From the NCBI RefSeq assembly GCF_028554725.1, contig NC_071671.1, positions 14,321,501 through 14,385,500 on the forward strand: a DNA stretch of 64,000 nucleotides, written 5' to 3'. The position numbers and the translations under genes are program-made. The stretch comes from Zeugodacus cucurbitae (lineage: Eukaryota; Arthropoda; Insecta; Diptera; Tephritidae). Position 1 is the stretch's first letter. Each line of letters begins with the position of its first letter. Below the pieces are notes generated by a model, which made no database searches, was not told the DNA's origin, and saw only the letters and a list, made by a program, of their open reading frames with translations. This document shows, piece by piece, positions 35,767 through 48,300 of this stretch.

Positions 35767-36435
35767 GCCGGCTAGATAAAGACTCAGACTACGTTGTAAA
35801 ATGGAGACATATAGCATTATATGTATATATATATACGTATTTAGAGAATAGAGAAGATAGCAAAGTGTATATGTGGGCACAGTATGGTATTTACCCCACT
35901 CATTGTCCTCCACAGCATTTTCTTTACTCACCGATTTGTTTTTTGCTTTATTTTAGTTTTGTTTTCTGCTGTTAAAAAAAATGTAACATTTATTCTGCCC
36001 TGTATTCGGATTTTCAAATTGTGGATGATAGTTGACCAGCATAATAGGAAGACATTTATCTGTTCTTTTACCACGTAAAAAATGGAAAACATTCAAAGAG
36101 GTAGTACAGCATTTGTATAATGTTGAAATATGAAAAGGAAGCATTTTCATCGAGAAAAGAAAACGCTATTAGTTTTGCGCCTTCTTTTTTTAGCTTGTTG
36201 ATATAACATTTGTACAACTTAATGACATCATTTGAAAGGATTATACTTTTTTGATAATAAGAAGACAAGCAACAAAGAGGCCTAGTATGCGGCTTAGGTG
36301 GATATTTACTACACTTAAAAATTCGAAATTAAATCCACTTACAATCGGCTTGTGCATGCATTCCATATCGGCAATACTGCATAAAAATGCATAATCTTAA
36401 GGGGAATTAAATTAAAATAATATTTTTTACATTTT
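35767..36435. other. Intergenic, no feature seen
   Basis: AT-rich with a short (TA)n stretch at 35818-35836 and only short frames. Confidence 0.45.
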
Positions 36436-37535
36436 ATTCCTTTTTTGAAACGTGGTTACGTAGGAAAGAGGATCGACACACACTACCTTTTTGTCGATTT
36501 TAAAGTTGCTTTCGACAGCACGACTAATACGGCTATGTAAGTTGACGTTGAGCAACACCAAAAGCTACGTCATGATTGGGAAGGACCTCTTCGTTCGATA
36601 CTAAACGAGGTTTCAGACAAGGTGACTCACTCTCGTGTGATTTCTTTAACCTGATTCTGGAGAAAATAATACGAGCTGCAGAGCTAAATAGAGAAGGTAC
36701 AATCTTCTACAAGAGTGTACCCTGCTGGCGTACGACGATGATATTGATATCATCGGAAGCAACAACCGCGCCGTTTGTTCTGCTTTTCCCGCATGGATAA
36801 GGAGGCGAAGCGAAGGACAAGGCGAAATATCTTCTGTCATCAAACAAACAGTCAGCGCACTCGCGTCTTGGCCCCACGTCATTGTTGACAGCCATAACTT
36901 TGAAGTAGTAGATAGTTTCGTATATCTGGGAACCAGTATCAACAACACGAACAATGTCAGCCTTGAAATCCAGCGCAGAATCACTCTTGCCAACAGGTGC
37001 TACTTTGGACTGAGTAGCAATTGAACAGTAAAGTCCTCTCTCGACGAACCAAAATCAAACTCTACAAGTCGCTTATCATTCCCGTCCTGCTTTATAGTGC
37101 AGAAGCTTGGACGATGTCAACATCAGATGAGACGACACTAGGAGTTTTCGAGAGGAAAATTTTGCGCAAGATTTATGGTCCTCAGAACATTGGCAACGGC
37201 GAATACCGCAGACGATGGAATGATGAGTTGTATGTGCTGTTCGACGACATTGAAATAGTTCAGCGAATAAAAAGAGAGCGGCTACGCTGGCTAGGTCATG
37301 TTGTCCGAATGGACGAAAACACTCCAGCCCTGAAAGTGTTCGATGCAGTACCCGCCGGAGGAAGCCGAGGAAGGGGAAGGCCTCCACTCCGTTGGAGGGA
37401 CCAGGTGGAGAGCGACCTGGTTACACTTGGGATCTCCAACTGTGGCGCACTATCGTCGATTCGGCGCACTATCGTCGATTCGGCTATAACCGGCTAAACG
37501 GTTGCAACGCCAATCACATACATACATACATAAGC
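36436..37535 (+). pseudogene. Second LINE family, reverse transcriptase 3' part, copy 1
   Basis: Plus-strand pieces in several frames give a non-LTR reverse transcriptase: HYLFVDFKVAFDST (motif A), FDTKRGFRQGDSLSCDFFNL (motif B), LLAYDDDIDI (motif C), DSFVYLGTSINNTNNVS, then the open frame to 37494 with LYKSLIIPVLLYSAEAWTMS and RLRWLGHVVRMDE, ending DSAITG. It finishes with caacgccaatcacatacatacatacata, a microsatellite tail like those of RTE-type LINEs. It is 5'-truncated and carries frameshifts and stops. Motif C has Asp where Ala is usual (YADD to YDDD, 36734-36736). The clade is uncertain. Confidence 0.88.
37444..37481 (+). repeat. 19-bp tandem duplication inside LINE copy 1
   Basis: ggcgcactatcgtcgattc occurs twice in a row (37444-37462, 37463-37481). 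It replaces codons that read WRRTAKEREKWRALI in the other copy (41215-41757), so the C-terminus of the reading frame is scrambled here. Confidence 0.85.
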
Positions 37536-40500
37536 ATATTCAAATTATCCCGAGGAATTTTTGTTAAACACTAATCATCACCTTAAATAAGTGGTATTCT
37601 CCAGACGCTGCTGGTATAGAGTTAAACATTTCTTTCTACAGTAATGGGAACTCTCATTGATATAATCAGGCTCAAGCTTTTGATAGAGATTGGCATTCGG
37701 GCCTACTGCTGATAATGGAATGCATGTAACCCAAACAATATTGCGAAATTATTGCTTCCTACCTAAAGATAGATACTTCCGCATAAAAGAGGAGGACGCA
37801 TACTCAAACTTGCAACCGATAGAAGCGTGTTGGGGTCAGTGCTTTACTTGCTTTTTAGAAGTGATATGCCTACTGACTCAAGTTATGTGACAGCGACATT
37901 TGCGGATGGCACAGTCCAAACATCAACAACAGCGACCGAAAACATTACATTGTTTATCTTCTGGCAATCCAAAGAAAAGAAAAAAGTACTTAGAAAAACA
38001 CAGAGAATGAGAACAAGTATTCACTTGTGTGCGTTTCAGAAAAGGTTAAAAATAAATAATTAGATTGACATGACAGCCGACAAATTTCAACGAAGCGGTA
38101 AATTATGGTGAAACCACATTAAATGATGAGTCAAATTGAGGGAACCAACAAAACATCTTGTATCGAAGCAAAAGCTTTTATACGTGTGTGTACCATAGGC
38201 GAGAATTGTCCCTTTAAGGTAAAGTGGAGAGCCTATAAATTATGCAAATGACGAAAGGAGTATTCTGGGAAAACTAACAAAGGCATAATCGAATATTTAT
38301 TCAGGCACTTTTGTGATACAAATAGTTTTGAATTGTGAAAAGTTGTTGACGTTGAGCCATCAATTCCAAGGATTATATATATAAATGTAAACAAATACGT
38401 ATTAAAGAGGTTAAAACATTTGTATTTTAAGTATTTCATTAATAATTCAAAGTACATTGCTTGACATTTAATTTCATTTGTTGTTTAAGCCAACGGTCAA
38501 ATTCAGTTTAACTTCATTATCTATTTTTAATTAGACAATTCCGCAGGCATATTTAATACGTATTGAATACATGGATGAATATAATATACTATATTATTTA
38601 TTAGCGTGTATGTACATACTCCAAGGAGCAGTGAGCAACAACTACTAATATAATTCAATAATAACGGTGTATTAATTACTCAAGCAGTTAATTAGTTAAT
38701 TACTGCATTAGTTTTAGTTGCATCATTTATCTATATGTCTCGGCATATACACACATTATTACAACTGCTTAGAAACAATGTTTGCTTTGTGACTCATTTT
38801 TTGAGTTTTGACTTTTTATCGTTATACAAGTAAAGATTTAATGCGTTCTAAGCTTTTTTTTTAATTTAGATATTAAAGTTATGTTAATACAACAATACAA
38901 CTGTCCAAATTCCTACTAATTATATACTTTGAATAAGCTACAGACATGTCAAAGCTTCCCTGAAAATCATTAACTAAAAGGATTCGGTAACAAATCGAAC
39001 TGCAGTCCAGGCAATGCCTCCTGGTCTGTTTTCGTCAACTACAGACACCTTGTTGAAATAGAACCAGCTTTTAGGAGCATCAACTGAACTTTCTTACTAT
39101 TATAGGAACGGCGTATTCACACGTCAAACCTTGTAGCTTGCTACCCATTAACTGCACTTCATTTAGCGAAGGTCTGCAGAAAAATCCCGACATTATATTT
39201 CATTAATGTGACAGCTTAGACCCTATTTTCCCTTTTTCAGGAGGAGGTTGATACTGAACTCTTTCCACTAAACAGAAATTTCTCATATCAAAAGTAAGTC
39301 ATATCAGTAAGTAAGCCAAGAACCAACAATTTATTTATTTAATACATTATTTTCACAGTTATAAGCACATCTTTATTAGTCTAGAACATAAATTTCAATC
39401 TTCACCACATTCAATTTAGTATGTTTTTATTATCGCTTGTGTGTGAGACCATGTGGCAATTTTTGCCAATGTTCAACGAGACGCGTGTGGCATGTGTCAA
39501 CAACTGTAACATCGCCACCAATGGGCGCCAATAAAATGGCAATCGTGCTTATCAGTCGGAGGCGCAGATGGATGCGTTAATTTGACTTGAATGCCCCGAC
39601 AAATAAGCACAGAAAAGAATAAGCGAAGAACCCGCCAGCAAATAAGCAACACATTGCCGAGCTTAGCATCAAATTTTATTGACAATGAGCAAAGCAGTTC
39701 CGCTTTGTGCCACCGCCATTCCTTTTACACGCTCATCTTGTAGCGTTTCGCAAGAGACTCGATGGTGCTTCTTGGAGCGCTTTAAAATGGTAATAAAAAT
39801 TCGCAATACGTACATCAAAAGTTAATTACTTCGTCACAAGCGATTGCATATTTGCCTCTACAAAGACAAAAACCTGAATAAACTCACAAGGAAGCCGCCT
39901 CAAGCAGTGCATGCAAGGCGGGAGGACTGCCTGTGGTCTTCCGTGCAGTGGCAATTACCACCAATTAATAACAACAGTCGGACAGCTAAGCTCCAGGCAA
40001 CATTGTCCCTCTTCTTGCCGACGCTGCTGGTTATACTCGCGTATTCATACGAGTGTTTGTGTTGCTCTGCTCGTTTATCCTTACTGTCACGAAATTTTTT
40101 ATAAAATTTTTTAAATAATTTTTCATCGGAAGTTTTTAAATTATTTTTATAAAGAGTGTCCAAAATCTTCAAAGTAGTACATAGCCCAAATTATTATTGA
40201 TAAACATCAGACTTGGAACTAAAGCATTATCATCGTTGCTTTTCCGCATCGCATCTAAATTGAAAGATCTCAACATTTCCCTAGTGGGAGGTAACGTTAT
40301 GAACATACTCATTACGCTCAAATTGGTATTAAAACGTAGCGCCGCGCTTACAGGCAATGCGGAGAATTGTTGAAATTCTCTAGGCAATCAGCGAACATAT
40401 ACAACTACCCGACGGACAAACAAGCCAATAAGCAGCAGTTACAACAGCAACCTACTAATCAAACAGCGAACATGTAACATACAGCAAATAGCAAAAAAAC

Positions 40501-40839
40501 CGCAATAAGAACAACAAGTAGACAACAACTCCTACAAATATTCGCTGATTCTAAGGTTAGGAACCGGAAGCACAAGGCATTGGCAGATTGGCTGGCGGGA
40601 AGCGCCGATCGTTGGTCCTCATGCACCCATGCTCATGTTATTATCCATTAGAAACACTTCAAGCACGTTGGCACACATGCATTCACGCTCGCAACATATA
40701 CGATTACATGCAATCTTGTCTCGGATCTGCGTTATTTATGCGAAGCAAACGCGTTCCAGGGGGCAAATAGCGCAGCATGGAGCACCACTTGAATTGTGCC
40801 GACAAAGACGCGCTTACCTCATGCGCACTTCAGGGGTAA
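37536..40839. other. Intergenic, 3.3 kb, no gene recognised
   Basis: AT-rich overall, more balanced at 39480-40060. Overlapping frames on both strands near 39844-40172 have no family motif. Confidence 0.5.
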
Positions 40840-40847
40840 CCTACACT

Positions 40848-42421
40848 TAGAGATGGCAAAAATTTTTTTTTAATCGATTAAATAATCAAATGATTAATTG
40901 AAAGATATAAAAAAATAATTGCAATTAATTGCAATTAATGTAAAAGAATCGATTAATCGATTAATTCCAATGTTTTCAAATAATACTAAATTGCATAAAG
41001 ACCACCACCAGTTTCAGCGCCGAATCTTGTATTTAATGCTCTATCACAGAGTCCCAGACATATCCAAAAAGAAAAAATGGCCTACATTTGAAGTTAAGTA
41101 GCACAATGACATTAAATTTTTCAAAATATGCACAGCAATCTTAAAGTAAAAGAATTGCCTCTTGCTTGAAATACTATGTTTTGCAACTTTGCGTAAAAAT
41201 AAAACCAATAAAATATGTATGTATGTATGTGATTGGCGTTCAACCGTTTAGCCGGTTATAGCCGAATCGATGAGAGCGCGCCACTTCTCTCTCTCCTTCG
41301 CAGTTCGGCGCCAGTTGGAGATTCCAAGTGTAACCAGATCGCTCTCCACCTGGTCCCTCCAACGGAGTGGAGGCGTTCCCCTTCCTCGGCTTCCTCCGGC
41401 GGGTACTGCATCGAACACTTTCAGGGCTGGAGTGTTTTCGTCCATTCGGACAACATGACCTAGCCAGCGTAGCCGCTGTCGTTTTATTCGCTGAACTATG
41501 TCAATGTCGTCGTATAACTCGTACAGCTCATAGTTCCATCGTCTGCGGTATTCGCCGTTGCCAATGTTCTGAGGACCATAAATCTTACGCAAAATTTTCC
41601 TCTCGAAAACTCCTAGTGTCGTCTCATCTGATGTTGACATCGTCCAAGCTTCTGCACCATAAAGCAGGACGGAAATGATAAGCGACTTGTAGAGCTTGAT
41701 TTTGGTTCGTCGAGAGAGGACTTTACTGTTCAATTGCCTACTCAGTCCAAAGTAGCAGTAAATAGGAGACTATATTCTTATTTCAGACATTCAAATTGTG
41801 TTGGAATATACACAAAAACAAAAACGGAAATAAAATTAAAATATCGTATTAAAAATTCATTTGTCTTAGCATAAAGGAAAATATATTCATTGAAGTCAAG
41901 AAAATTTAGAAGTCTGTTCAACAAAGTTTGAAGAAAAAGCAATTTCGATAAACGTTTTGTTGTCAAACGATTGCGTTTTCGGTCGCAGTTGCACCCGCTT
42001 TTGATATTTGAGTTGATATTTAACGTAGTTATTGCTTATTTTATTAAAAAATTTCCATACTTCGCTTTTAACTGGCGCCATTGCACTTCAAACAAATGAA
42101 CGTAAAATGCGTTTGACTTAACTGTAAATGCAGTGTTACCAGACATTCATTTTTTGATATTAAACTACGTTGACATATTAGAATTTAACTATGTTTACAA
42201 CGTTTGCAGTCATTAATGACTGATGTGACCAATTTCGACCCTTGTAAGCTAACTTAGATGAACATAAAATGTATTAAATTTGAAAATGCTGTTTGCGATT
42301 ATTTTGCAATTACTCGAGTAATAGTCGAGTAATTAGAAAAGGTGTTTCGATGCAATTAAATCGTAAATTAAATGAAAATAATCGATTAATTTAATCAAAT
42401 GATTAATCGTTGCCATCCCTA
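40848..42421 (-). mobile_element. hAT-type element with 8-bp target duplication, host of a nested LINE
   Basis: Ends tagagatggcaa (40848) and ttgccatcccta (42421) are inverted repeats. The 8 bases cctacact lie directly outside both (40840-40847 and 42422-42429), the signature of hAT transposition. AT-rich subterminal DNA is full of attaatcgatt motifs on both sides. On the minus strand 42081-41896 reads MAPVKSEVWKFFNKISNN, resembling the start of a BED-type zinc finger at the N-terminus of hAT transposases. The rest of the enzyme is missing. Without the nested 41215-41757 segment the element is about 1.03 kb and non-autonomous. Confidence 0.88.
41215..41757 (-). pseudogene. Second LINE family, 3' fragment, copy 2 (nested in hAT)
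   Basis: The minus strand carries one open frame (41733-41248) with KIKLYKSLIISVLLYGAEAW, TLGVFERKILRKIYGPQNIG, RLRWLGHVVRMDENTPALKV and WRRTAKEREKWRALIDSAIT, the C-terminal region of the reverse transcriptase. It ends with the same gattggcg... tail and (catacata)n repeat as copy 1, here at 41215-41240. Truncated at its 5' end at 41757. It is far better preserved than copy 1. It is only the connection and C-terminal part, with no catalytic motif, so it is a dead-on-arrival insertion. Confidence 0.9.
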
Positions 42422-42429
42422 CCTACACT

Positions 42430-43182
42430 ACAGAGCTCGCGAATTGGAATTACCTCGTTGTACCCCTCCCATTGTATCTGACAATGTATCTAGTAGCTTC
42501 CATTTTTTATGCCTGTCTCACCGCCAACGCAGCTTAATAGCCGCCGGTCGACCGCCTGCCGCTCTCGCATCTAGCTGGATGGTGGGGCCACCACCAGTCA
42601 GCGCAATGTGTACCTTGAGTACACAACAATTACAAAATGAAGGCATAAATATATAGAAGAGAGACAAGACCTAGTCGTTACAGTGGCATGCGTACTAGTG
42701 GATACTAAACCGCTGCTCCTTTGTGCCTTTTTAATTTAATTGTATGTATTTAAAATATTTATAGTATTGCCTTGAGTGCGACTGAGCTTTTCACATGTAG
42801 TAGGATCTACACTTAAGTAAGAGAGTATTTTTTGTATAGTGGTGGTAAAATCCATTTCAGGAGGCCTCATGCTGATTTATGGGTTCAAGCAGTTTTACAG
42901 TGGCCGCATTCCTGGCATGCAGTTTAAAATAGTGCCTGTTTATTTCTGAAAATTCTTATAAGAACTCCTGAGATATTCAGAGTAAGCTTAATGGCGAAAG
43001 TGAAGAAAGATACAGAATAAACGTAAAACCAAAAAATGTAGTGTTAAAGTATTAAATTGATTCCTTCATCATCAGTCAAAGATCATAGTTGGTAGGATCT
43101 AAAAAAAATTTTTTTATTTGCCGTGAGGCTCTTTTTAAATTATGAGATAAAATAATTTGTTTTTTTTTTTTGTTTAACATAC
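42430..43182. other. Intergenic, no feature seen
   Basis: About 750 bp. The GC-richer part at 42430-42620 has no open frame that matches a family. Confidence 0.45.
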
Positions 43183-43518
43183 CTAACACGACTTTAATAA
43201 TAATAGACGGTGGACGGTGGTGGATCTGGTGGTCGGAGAAACTATATTATCGTCTTCTTTCAGTTCCTGGTAAAATTAAAAAGAGGCATTTTGTTTCAAA
43301 AATCAATAATAATGAAATAAAAGCGATTTCCCAAATCTTACGATTTTCCCTTTGCCTACCTTTCGCACTTTATTTTTACGTTTTGAAGCTTTTTTGTCAT
43401 CTAAAATAAATTCCATTTGTAATGAAATTTTTATTACACACGCGACGCGCATTTCACTCATGAAACGTCCTTCGACAGGTCCTAACAACATTAAACGTAA
43501 CAAGTCTTCCTGCGCCAT
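43183..43518 (-). CDS. Candidate two-exon small gene, product unknown
   Basis: ATG at 43518 opens MAQEDLLRLMLLGPVEGRFM and continues for 59 codons to 43342. A donor gtaagattt follows (43341 leftwards) and, after 75 bp, an acceptor ttttaattttaccag at 43267. Joining them in phase 0 gives 27 more codons (ELKEDDNIVSPTTRSTTVHR...) and a TAG at 43183-43185, 86 residues in all. A 75-bp intron is normal for flies. The first exon is lysine-rich towards its end (KKASKRKNKVRK). An acidic ELKEDD after a basic stretch faintly recalls Harbinger-type transposase N-termini. It may equally be chance. Confidence 0.25.
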
Positions 43519-46183
43519 GAATTGATGTGGTTACATAAATTCCACGGGTAACTGCTGTCATTCAATAGCTGTTGCCACAACTTGGAGCAGCGAGGCGTGA
43601 ACATTCTTTTCAGCGGAATTGCCACCAGCGTCTATCAAATTTTGATCAAGTCTTTTTGTACGAGAGTGAGTGTGTTTGTATAAACGCCATTTTACAACTT
43701 CAAATTTCAGTCATTATTAACAGTTTCCTCAATTTTATGGGCACTTAAAGTTGTAGGAAAAGCGAAACATTAAAATATGGGGAAAATAAAAATGCAAAAT
43801 TGCACATCAGAGGGAAAGCCTGTATGTGCAGTTCTCTAAAATTTATGTGACAAATAATTTTATGTAGGTCGTCCAACTCCGAATATGACCTAACCTCTGT
43901 CATTGTAAGCGAAACTGGACTTGCCACAGTCCGACAATAAGGTTTCGTGTAATTTATGCGCATAAGTCCCTTTTAATGCAGTCACTCACACCGCTGAACC
44001 AAGTGCTGACCAAATTCACATACATACATTCTGCTCCCCCGCCAAATGATCAAGGTGATGCCGGTGGTTCGTTGCGGCACCTAAAACATAAAATTGAGAC
44101 TTTAAAATAAAACTGTCATACAACATAAATGGCTGCTCACACATGTGTTGTTGCTGATTTCGTACCGTTAGTTGGAACATTAATGTTTTATTAGTATGTT
44201 TGTGTGTCAACATGGGTACGAAAATGACGGAATTTGCATATTAAGTGGCGCGTGTTGTGTAATAGTAAATAAGCTCTGGTGAAACTGGAATATATAATAA
44301 AACTGTGAAATAATTAACGTAGGACTGAAAATCGCACTGAAATTATAAAATAACATAGTAGAGAGATTTATGACCTATTTACTTAAAGAGCTCCACATTT
44401 GAAACGTGTAATCTATATAGAAAGCTGTGTTAAATAATAATAATTCTTTTAGGTTATGGAAGTAATTCCAGCGTGATCAGAAAGTACTTAAATGGAACTC
44501 TTGCATCTCATTCTGGGACTAATATATGAGTATATACCATTAACGAATTATTTTAATCAGTTCCCCTTTATGTTTTATTTTCTCTACCAAAAGAACACTA
44601 ACCACAGAACGGTCATTCCACTTCGGCCAAAGCTTCCCAACCGCGATGACAGACAAAGATTTCAAAGCGGCTGCATAATTTATTCGAGCATCGAAGAAGC
44701 GCTGTCATTTCTTCAACTCATATTTCGTATAACTTGAGAAGCTTGTGATTGCATGTTTCAGAGGTGTAAGCTCAGCCACCTTTCGCCAACTTTACTATGG
44801 GCTCTTGATATCTCAAATCACTTCCAATTTCAGAAATTTAAATTTTATGAGAATATTTGCAGTAATTAAGCAAAACATTTGAGCAATTTCAGCATGAATT
44901 CACATTTCTTTGTATTTAGCGGATGTCGACTTGTCCAAAACTGTTATTTGTACTGGAAGGAATTTGACACTCCAACTCTTGTTTTACACCCGTTCAACTA
45001 TTACCACATTCTCCTCTTTTACTTAAGTGCATTCGTTTTGTGCGTTGGAGTACAAAACTCCCAACTTGATACGAGTAATAAACAAATGCCAACGGACCAA
45101 AGATGCGAACAGAATTGTGTGTTTTCTTGTAACATACATATATGTATGTATTTTCATATTATTACTTACACTGGAAAATAATTGTTTGTTAGATATTTAC
45201 ATATTAAATGAACCGCATACTGGTAATAATTTAGACGAAGACATTTATATTTGTAAAATATACATTACATATATGCTTGGACAATATGAGTTATATTTAT
45301 GTAGATTCCAAAATTGGATAGTGTGTCTAAGTTCTATACAGCACAAATCAAATTCTTTCTATTAACTGTACAAAAAGTAATCTATCCATATCTATTTCAA
45401 AAACGATTGTTGGAATTGTCGAGATTTGTTTCATCACAATTTTATTCCTATGTACTCACTTTTATTGTGCTTAAAATCCTCCGCAAGTAAGTAGATGAGT
45501 AAAGGAAGCTTTTCCAGAATTCAATTTCAGACTTATGAAGTTAAATAAATTCTGTGAATTTTGTTACTAATTTGAATTATAATTCAAAACGGAAAAGCCA
45601 TCTGCTGTTGAGATTAAACGAAGGTTTCTCTTGAATGCCTCAAGCTCATGAATACACTTAGTAACTTTGTGAATTATTCAAATACTTTCGTATTTACTCA
45701 AGTAATGATTTAGTAGAATTTTAAATCGGAACAACAAACAATAAAACAATTACATAATAGTCAGTAGATTAGGAGAATTTTAGGCATTTCGCGATTACAG
45801 TACTAAGGTTGAGTTCCACAGACTTGCCACCATATAAGCGACATGTGAAGCATTATGGTCGTGTCCTTTAACTAACACTAACCTTACCGCAGGCTCCACA
45901 CTCCACATCATCACTTTAACACTTTTCTTAGCTGCAAAATTTTTCACCTCAGCCACTTCTCCTTGGCTGGCAAACCAAGCACAAATTTTCGGAAAATCAC
46001 TAATCAAGAAAAGCCAAGGAAGCCTCAAGCCAACATGTGGAAACGCGCGTGTTTATCGCCTTGCGGCTGGACATGCCGCAAGTTATGTTTTGTTAAAAAT
46101 TATTTCCTTCCTTGCAATGTTTGTTTATTCGTTTTTGGGATTTCAATTTCGTTTCTAAGTTAGCACGCAGTGAAAGGTGTTCT
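43519..46183. other. Intergenic, 2.7 kb, no gene recognised
   Basis: AT-rich with short frames (44879-45181, 45027-45365, 46028-45795) lacking motifs. Confidence 0.5.
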
Positions 46184-47606
46184 GTTTATACTCTCGCAAC
46201 CTGTTGCACAGAGTATAATACTTTTGTTCACCTAACGGTTGTTTGTGTCACCAAGCAATATAAGAGTTAGATATGGGGTTATATATACATAATTGATCAG
46301 GATGACGAGTGGATTTGAAATCCGGATGTCTGTCCGTCCGTCTGTCCGTCTGTCCGTACAAGCGATAACTTGAGAAAAAATTAAGATATCTTAATGAAAC
46401 TTGGAACATATGTTCCTTGGCACCCTGAGGAGGTTGCTTTCGAAAATGGGCAAAATCGGTCCACTGCCACGCCCACAAAATGGCAGAAACCGAAAACCTA
46501 TATACAGTGTCATAACTAAGCCATAAATAAAGTTATGAATATGAAATTTGGAACATAGGATCCCATTAGGAAGGGGCACATTTGGATGTAATTTTTTTGG
46601 AAAAGTGGGCGTGACCCCACCCCCAAATAGGTTTTTTGTATATAACTCGCAAACCAATAAAGTTATATAAACCAAACTTTCTGCAGTCAGTTATTTTAGC
46701 CATTTCCTTATACAGTCCAAAAATGAAAGAAATCGGATAATAACCATGCCCACCTCCAATACAAAGGTTAGGTTGAAAATTACTAAAAGTGCATTAACTC
46801 ACTAACGAAAAACGTCAGAAACACCAAATTTTACATAAGAAATGGCAGAAGGAAGCTGCACTGAGATTTTTTTTACAAAATGGAAAATGGGCGTGGCGTC
46901 GCCCACTTATGGGTCAAAAACCATATCTCAGGAACTACTAGACAGATTTCAATGAAATTCGGTATATAATATTTTCTTAACACTCTGATGACATGTGTGA
47001 GAAATGGACGAAATTGGTTCACAACCACGACAACTTCCCATATAACTCATTTTTTAATTTCATCTTATTCCTTCACTTTATAATATATACATTAGGAACC
47101 AATGAAGATATCGAAAGAAAACTTTGCACAAACACTGTATATGATTTGTTGCATCAATTGTGAAAAAATTGTCAAAATCGAACCATGACTTTTCAAAGTG
47201 CCTAAGGGTAATTTTTCCCCGAAAATATACTTAGGTAAATCTCTCAGATATTTTAATGTAATTCATTCCCTCTGAATTTTTTTCCTATAACAATTTCTCT
47301 CTGTACCTGAAATGGTAAAAATCGGGTCATAACTTCCCCCAGATCCCATATACCTAATTATAATTAATATTAAATTAAGTGAGCGTATAGTCTTCGATAC
47401 ATTGTATCTTGGTGGTGAAAACGAGTGAAATCGGTTTAGGAATTACCTCAGTTCCCATATACTATTTATGATGATTTTCGTTATTCTATTGAACTTTATA
47501 CCCAATATATGGGTCGAATTGTGTTATCTATATAAAATTACATCAATAAATTGTGAGAGTATAAAATGTTCGGTTACACCCGAACATAGCGCTTCCTTAC
47601 TTGTTT
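46184..47606 (+). repeat. Helentron/DINE-1-like dispersed repeat, long copy 2
   Basis: Collinear with 22828-24277 from tatactctcgcaacctgttg (46187) through the gtctgtccgtccgtctgtcc microsatellite (46329-46358) to aattgtgagagtata (about 47550), the hairpin gttcggttacacccgaac and ccttacttgttt. Similarity is high over the whole length with small indels. Left and right flanks are T-rich, as expected if insertion is between T residues. Confidence 0.78.
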
Positions 47607-48297
47607 TTGATTAAATTCAACCCACATAAACGCACACAGATAAACACATCCACGCTCAAGTTGACATTTGTTGAAATTTCGTATTACTGCGCATACTTTT
47701 GCTTCCTGGGATTGATTTGGGACATTTTGCAAGAGGTGTGCACACAGGTCAAGTGAACAAATTGCATTGATTGCAAAGGCGGAAATATTTTATGAAATAA
47801 TATTGTGAAACGTTAATTTTGGCTTCTGCTCACCAATCTTCCGCAAAGCATACCCTAAATTTTGATATCTTATTTAAACTCCCTTGAATATATTCGCAAC
47901 TTATCGAATGTAATGCGGAAAATTGACTGGGAATGTCTTATGGGAAGGAAGTAGGAAGACTACGTGTTCACATGACAAACGTAACGTTTTGCAAACTAAC
48001 CGAAACTGACCCTAACATGTGTGATGGCAAAGGCTTGTAGATCTCATTTAAAGGATGAAGTTAACAAGAAAGAAGAAAAAGTTCGTACTTAGGCTGTGTT
48101 CAAGATATGACTGGAAAATAATGTTTTACATAGAGACTTAAACAGTGCTTAAGTAACAGCTGATTTTTGTTTTGACTTGCTGGAAAAAGAAAATATGGAA
48201 TCCCTTGAATTCGATTGCGGCTTTATGATTTTCAACGAGTTGTAAAAGGTCAAATTCGGGGTCCTTTTATTGGTAATCTTCATTTTCAATATTCTAT
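47607..48297. other. Intergenic, no feature seen
   Basis: AT-rich, no recognisable gene or repeat end. Confidence 0.45.
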
Positions 48298-48300
48298 TTA

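Noticed and set aside
36907..37520. Antisense frames of the second LINE (minus strand 36646-36993, 37076-37387)
   Set aside because: Shadows of the reverse transcriptase on the plus strand. The same shadow appears on the opposite strand of the copy at 41215-41757.
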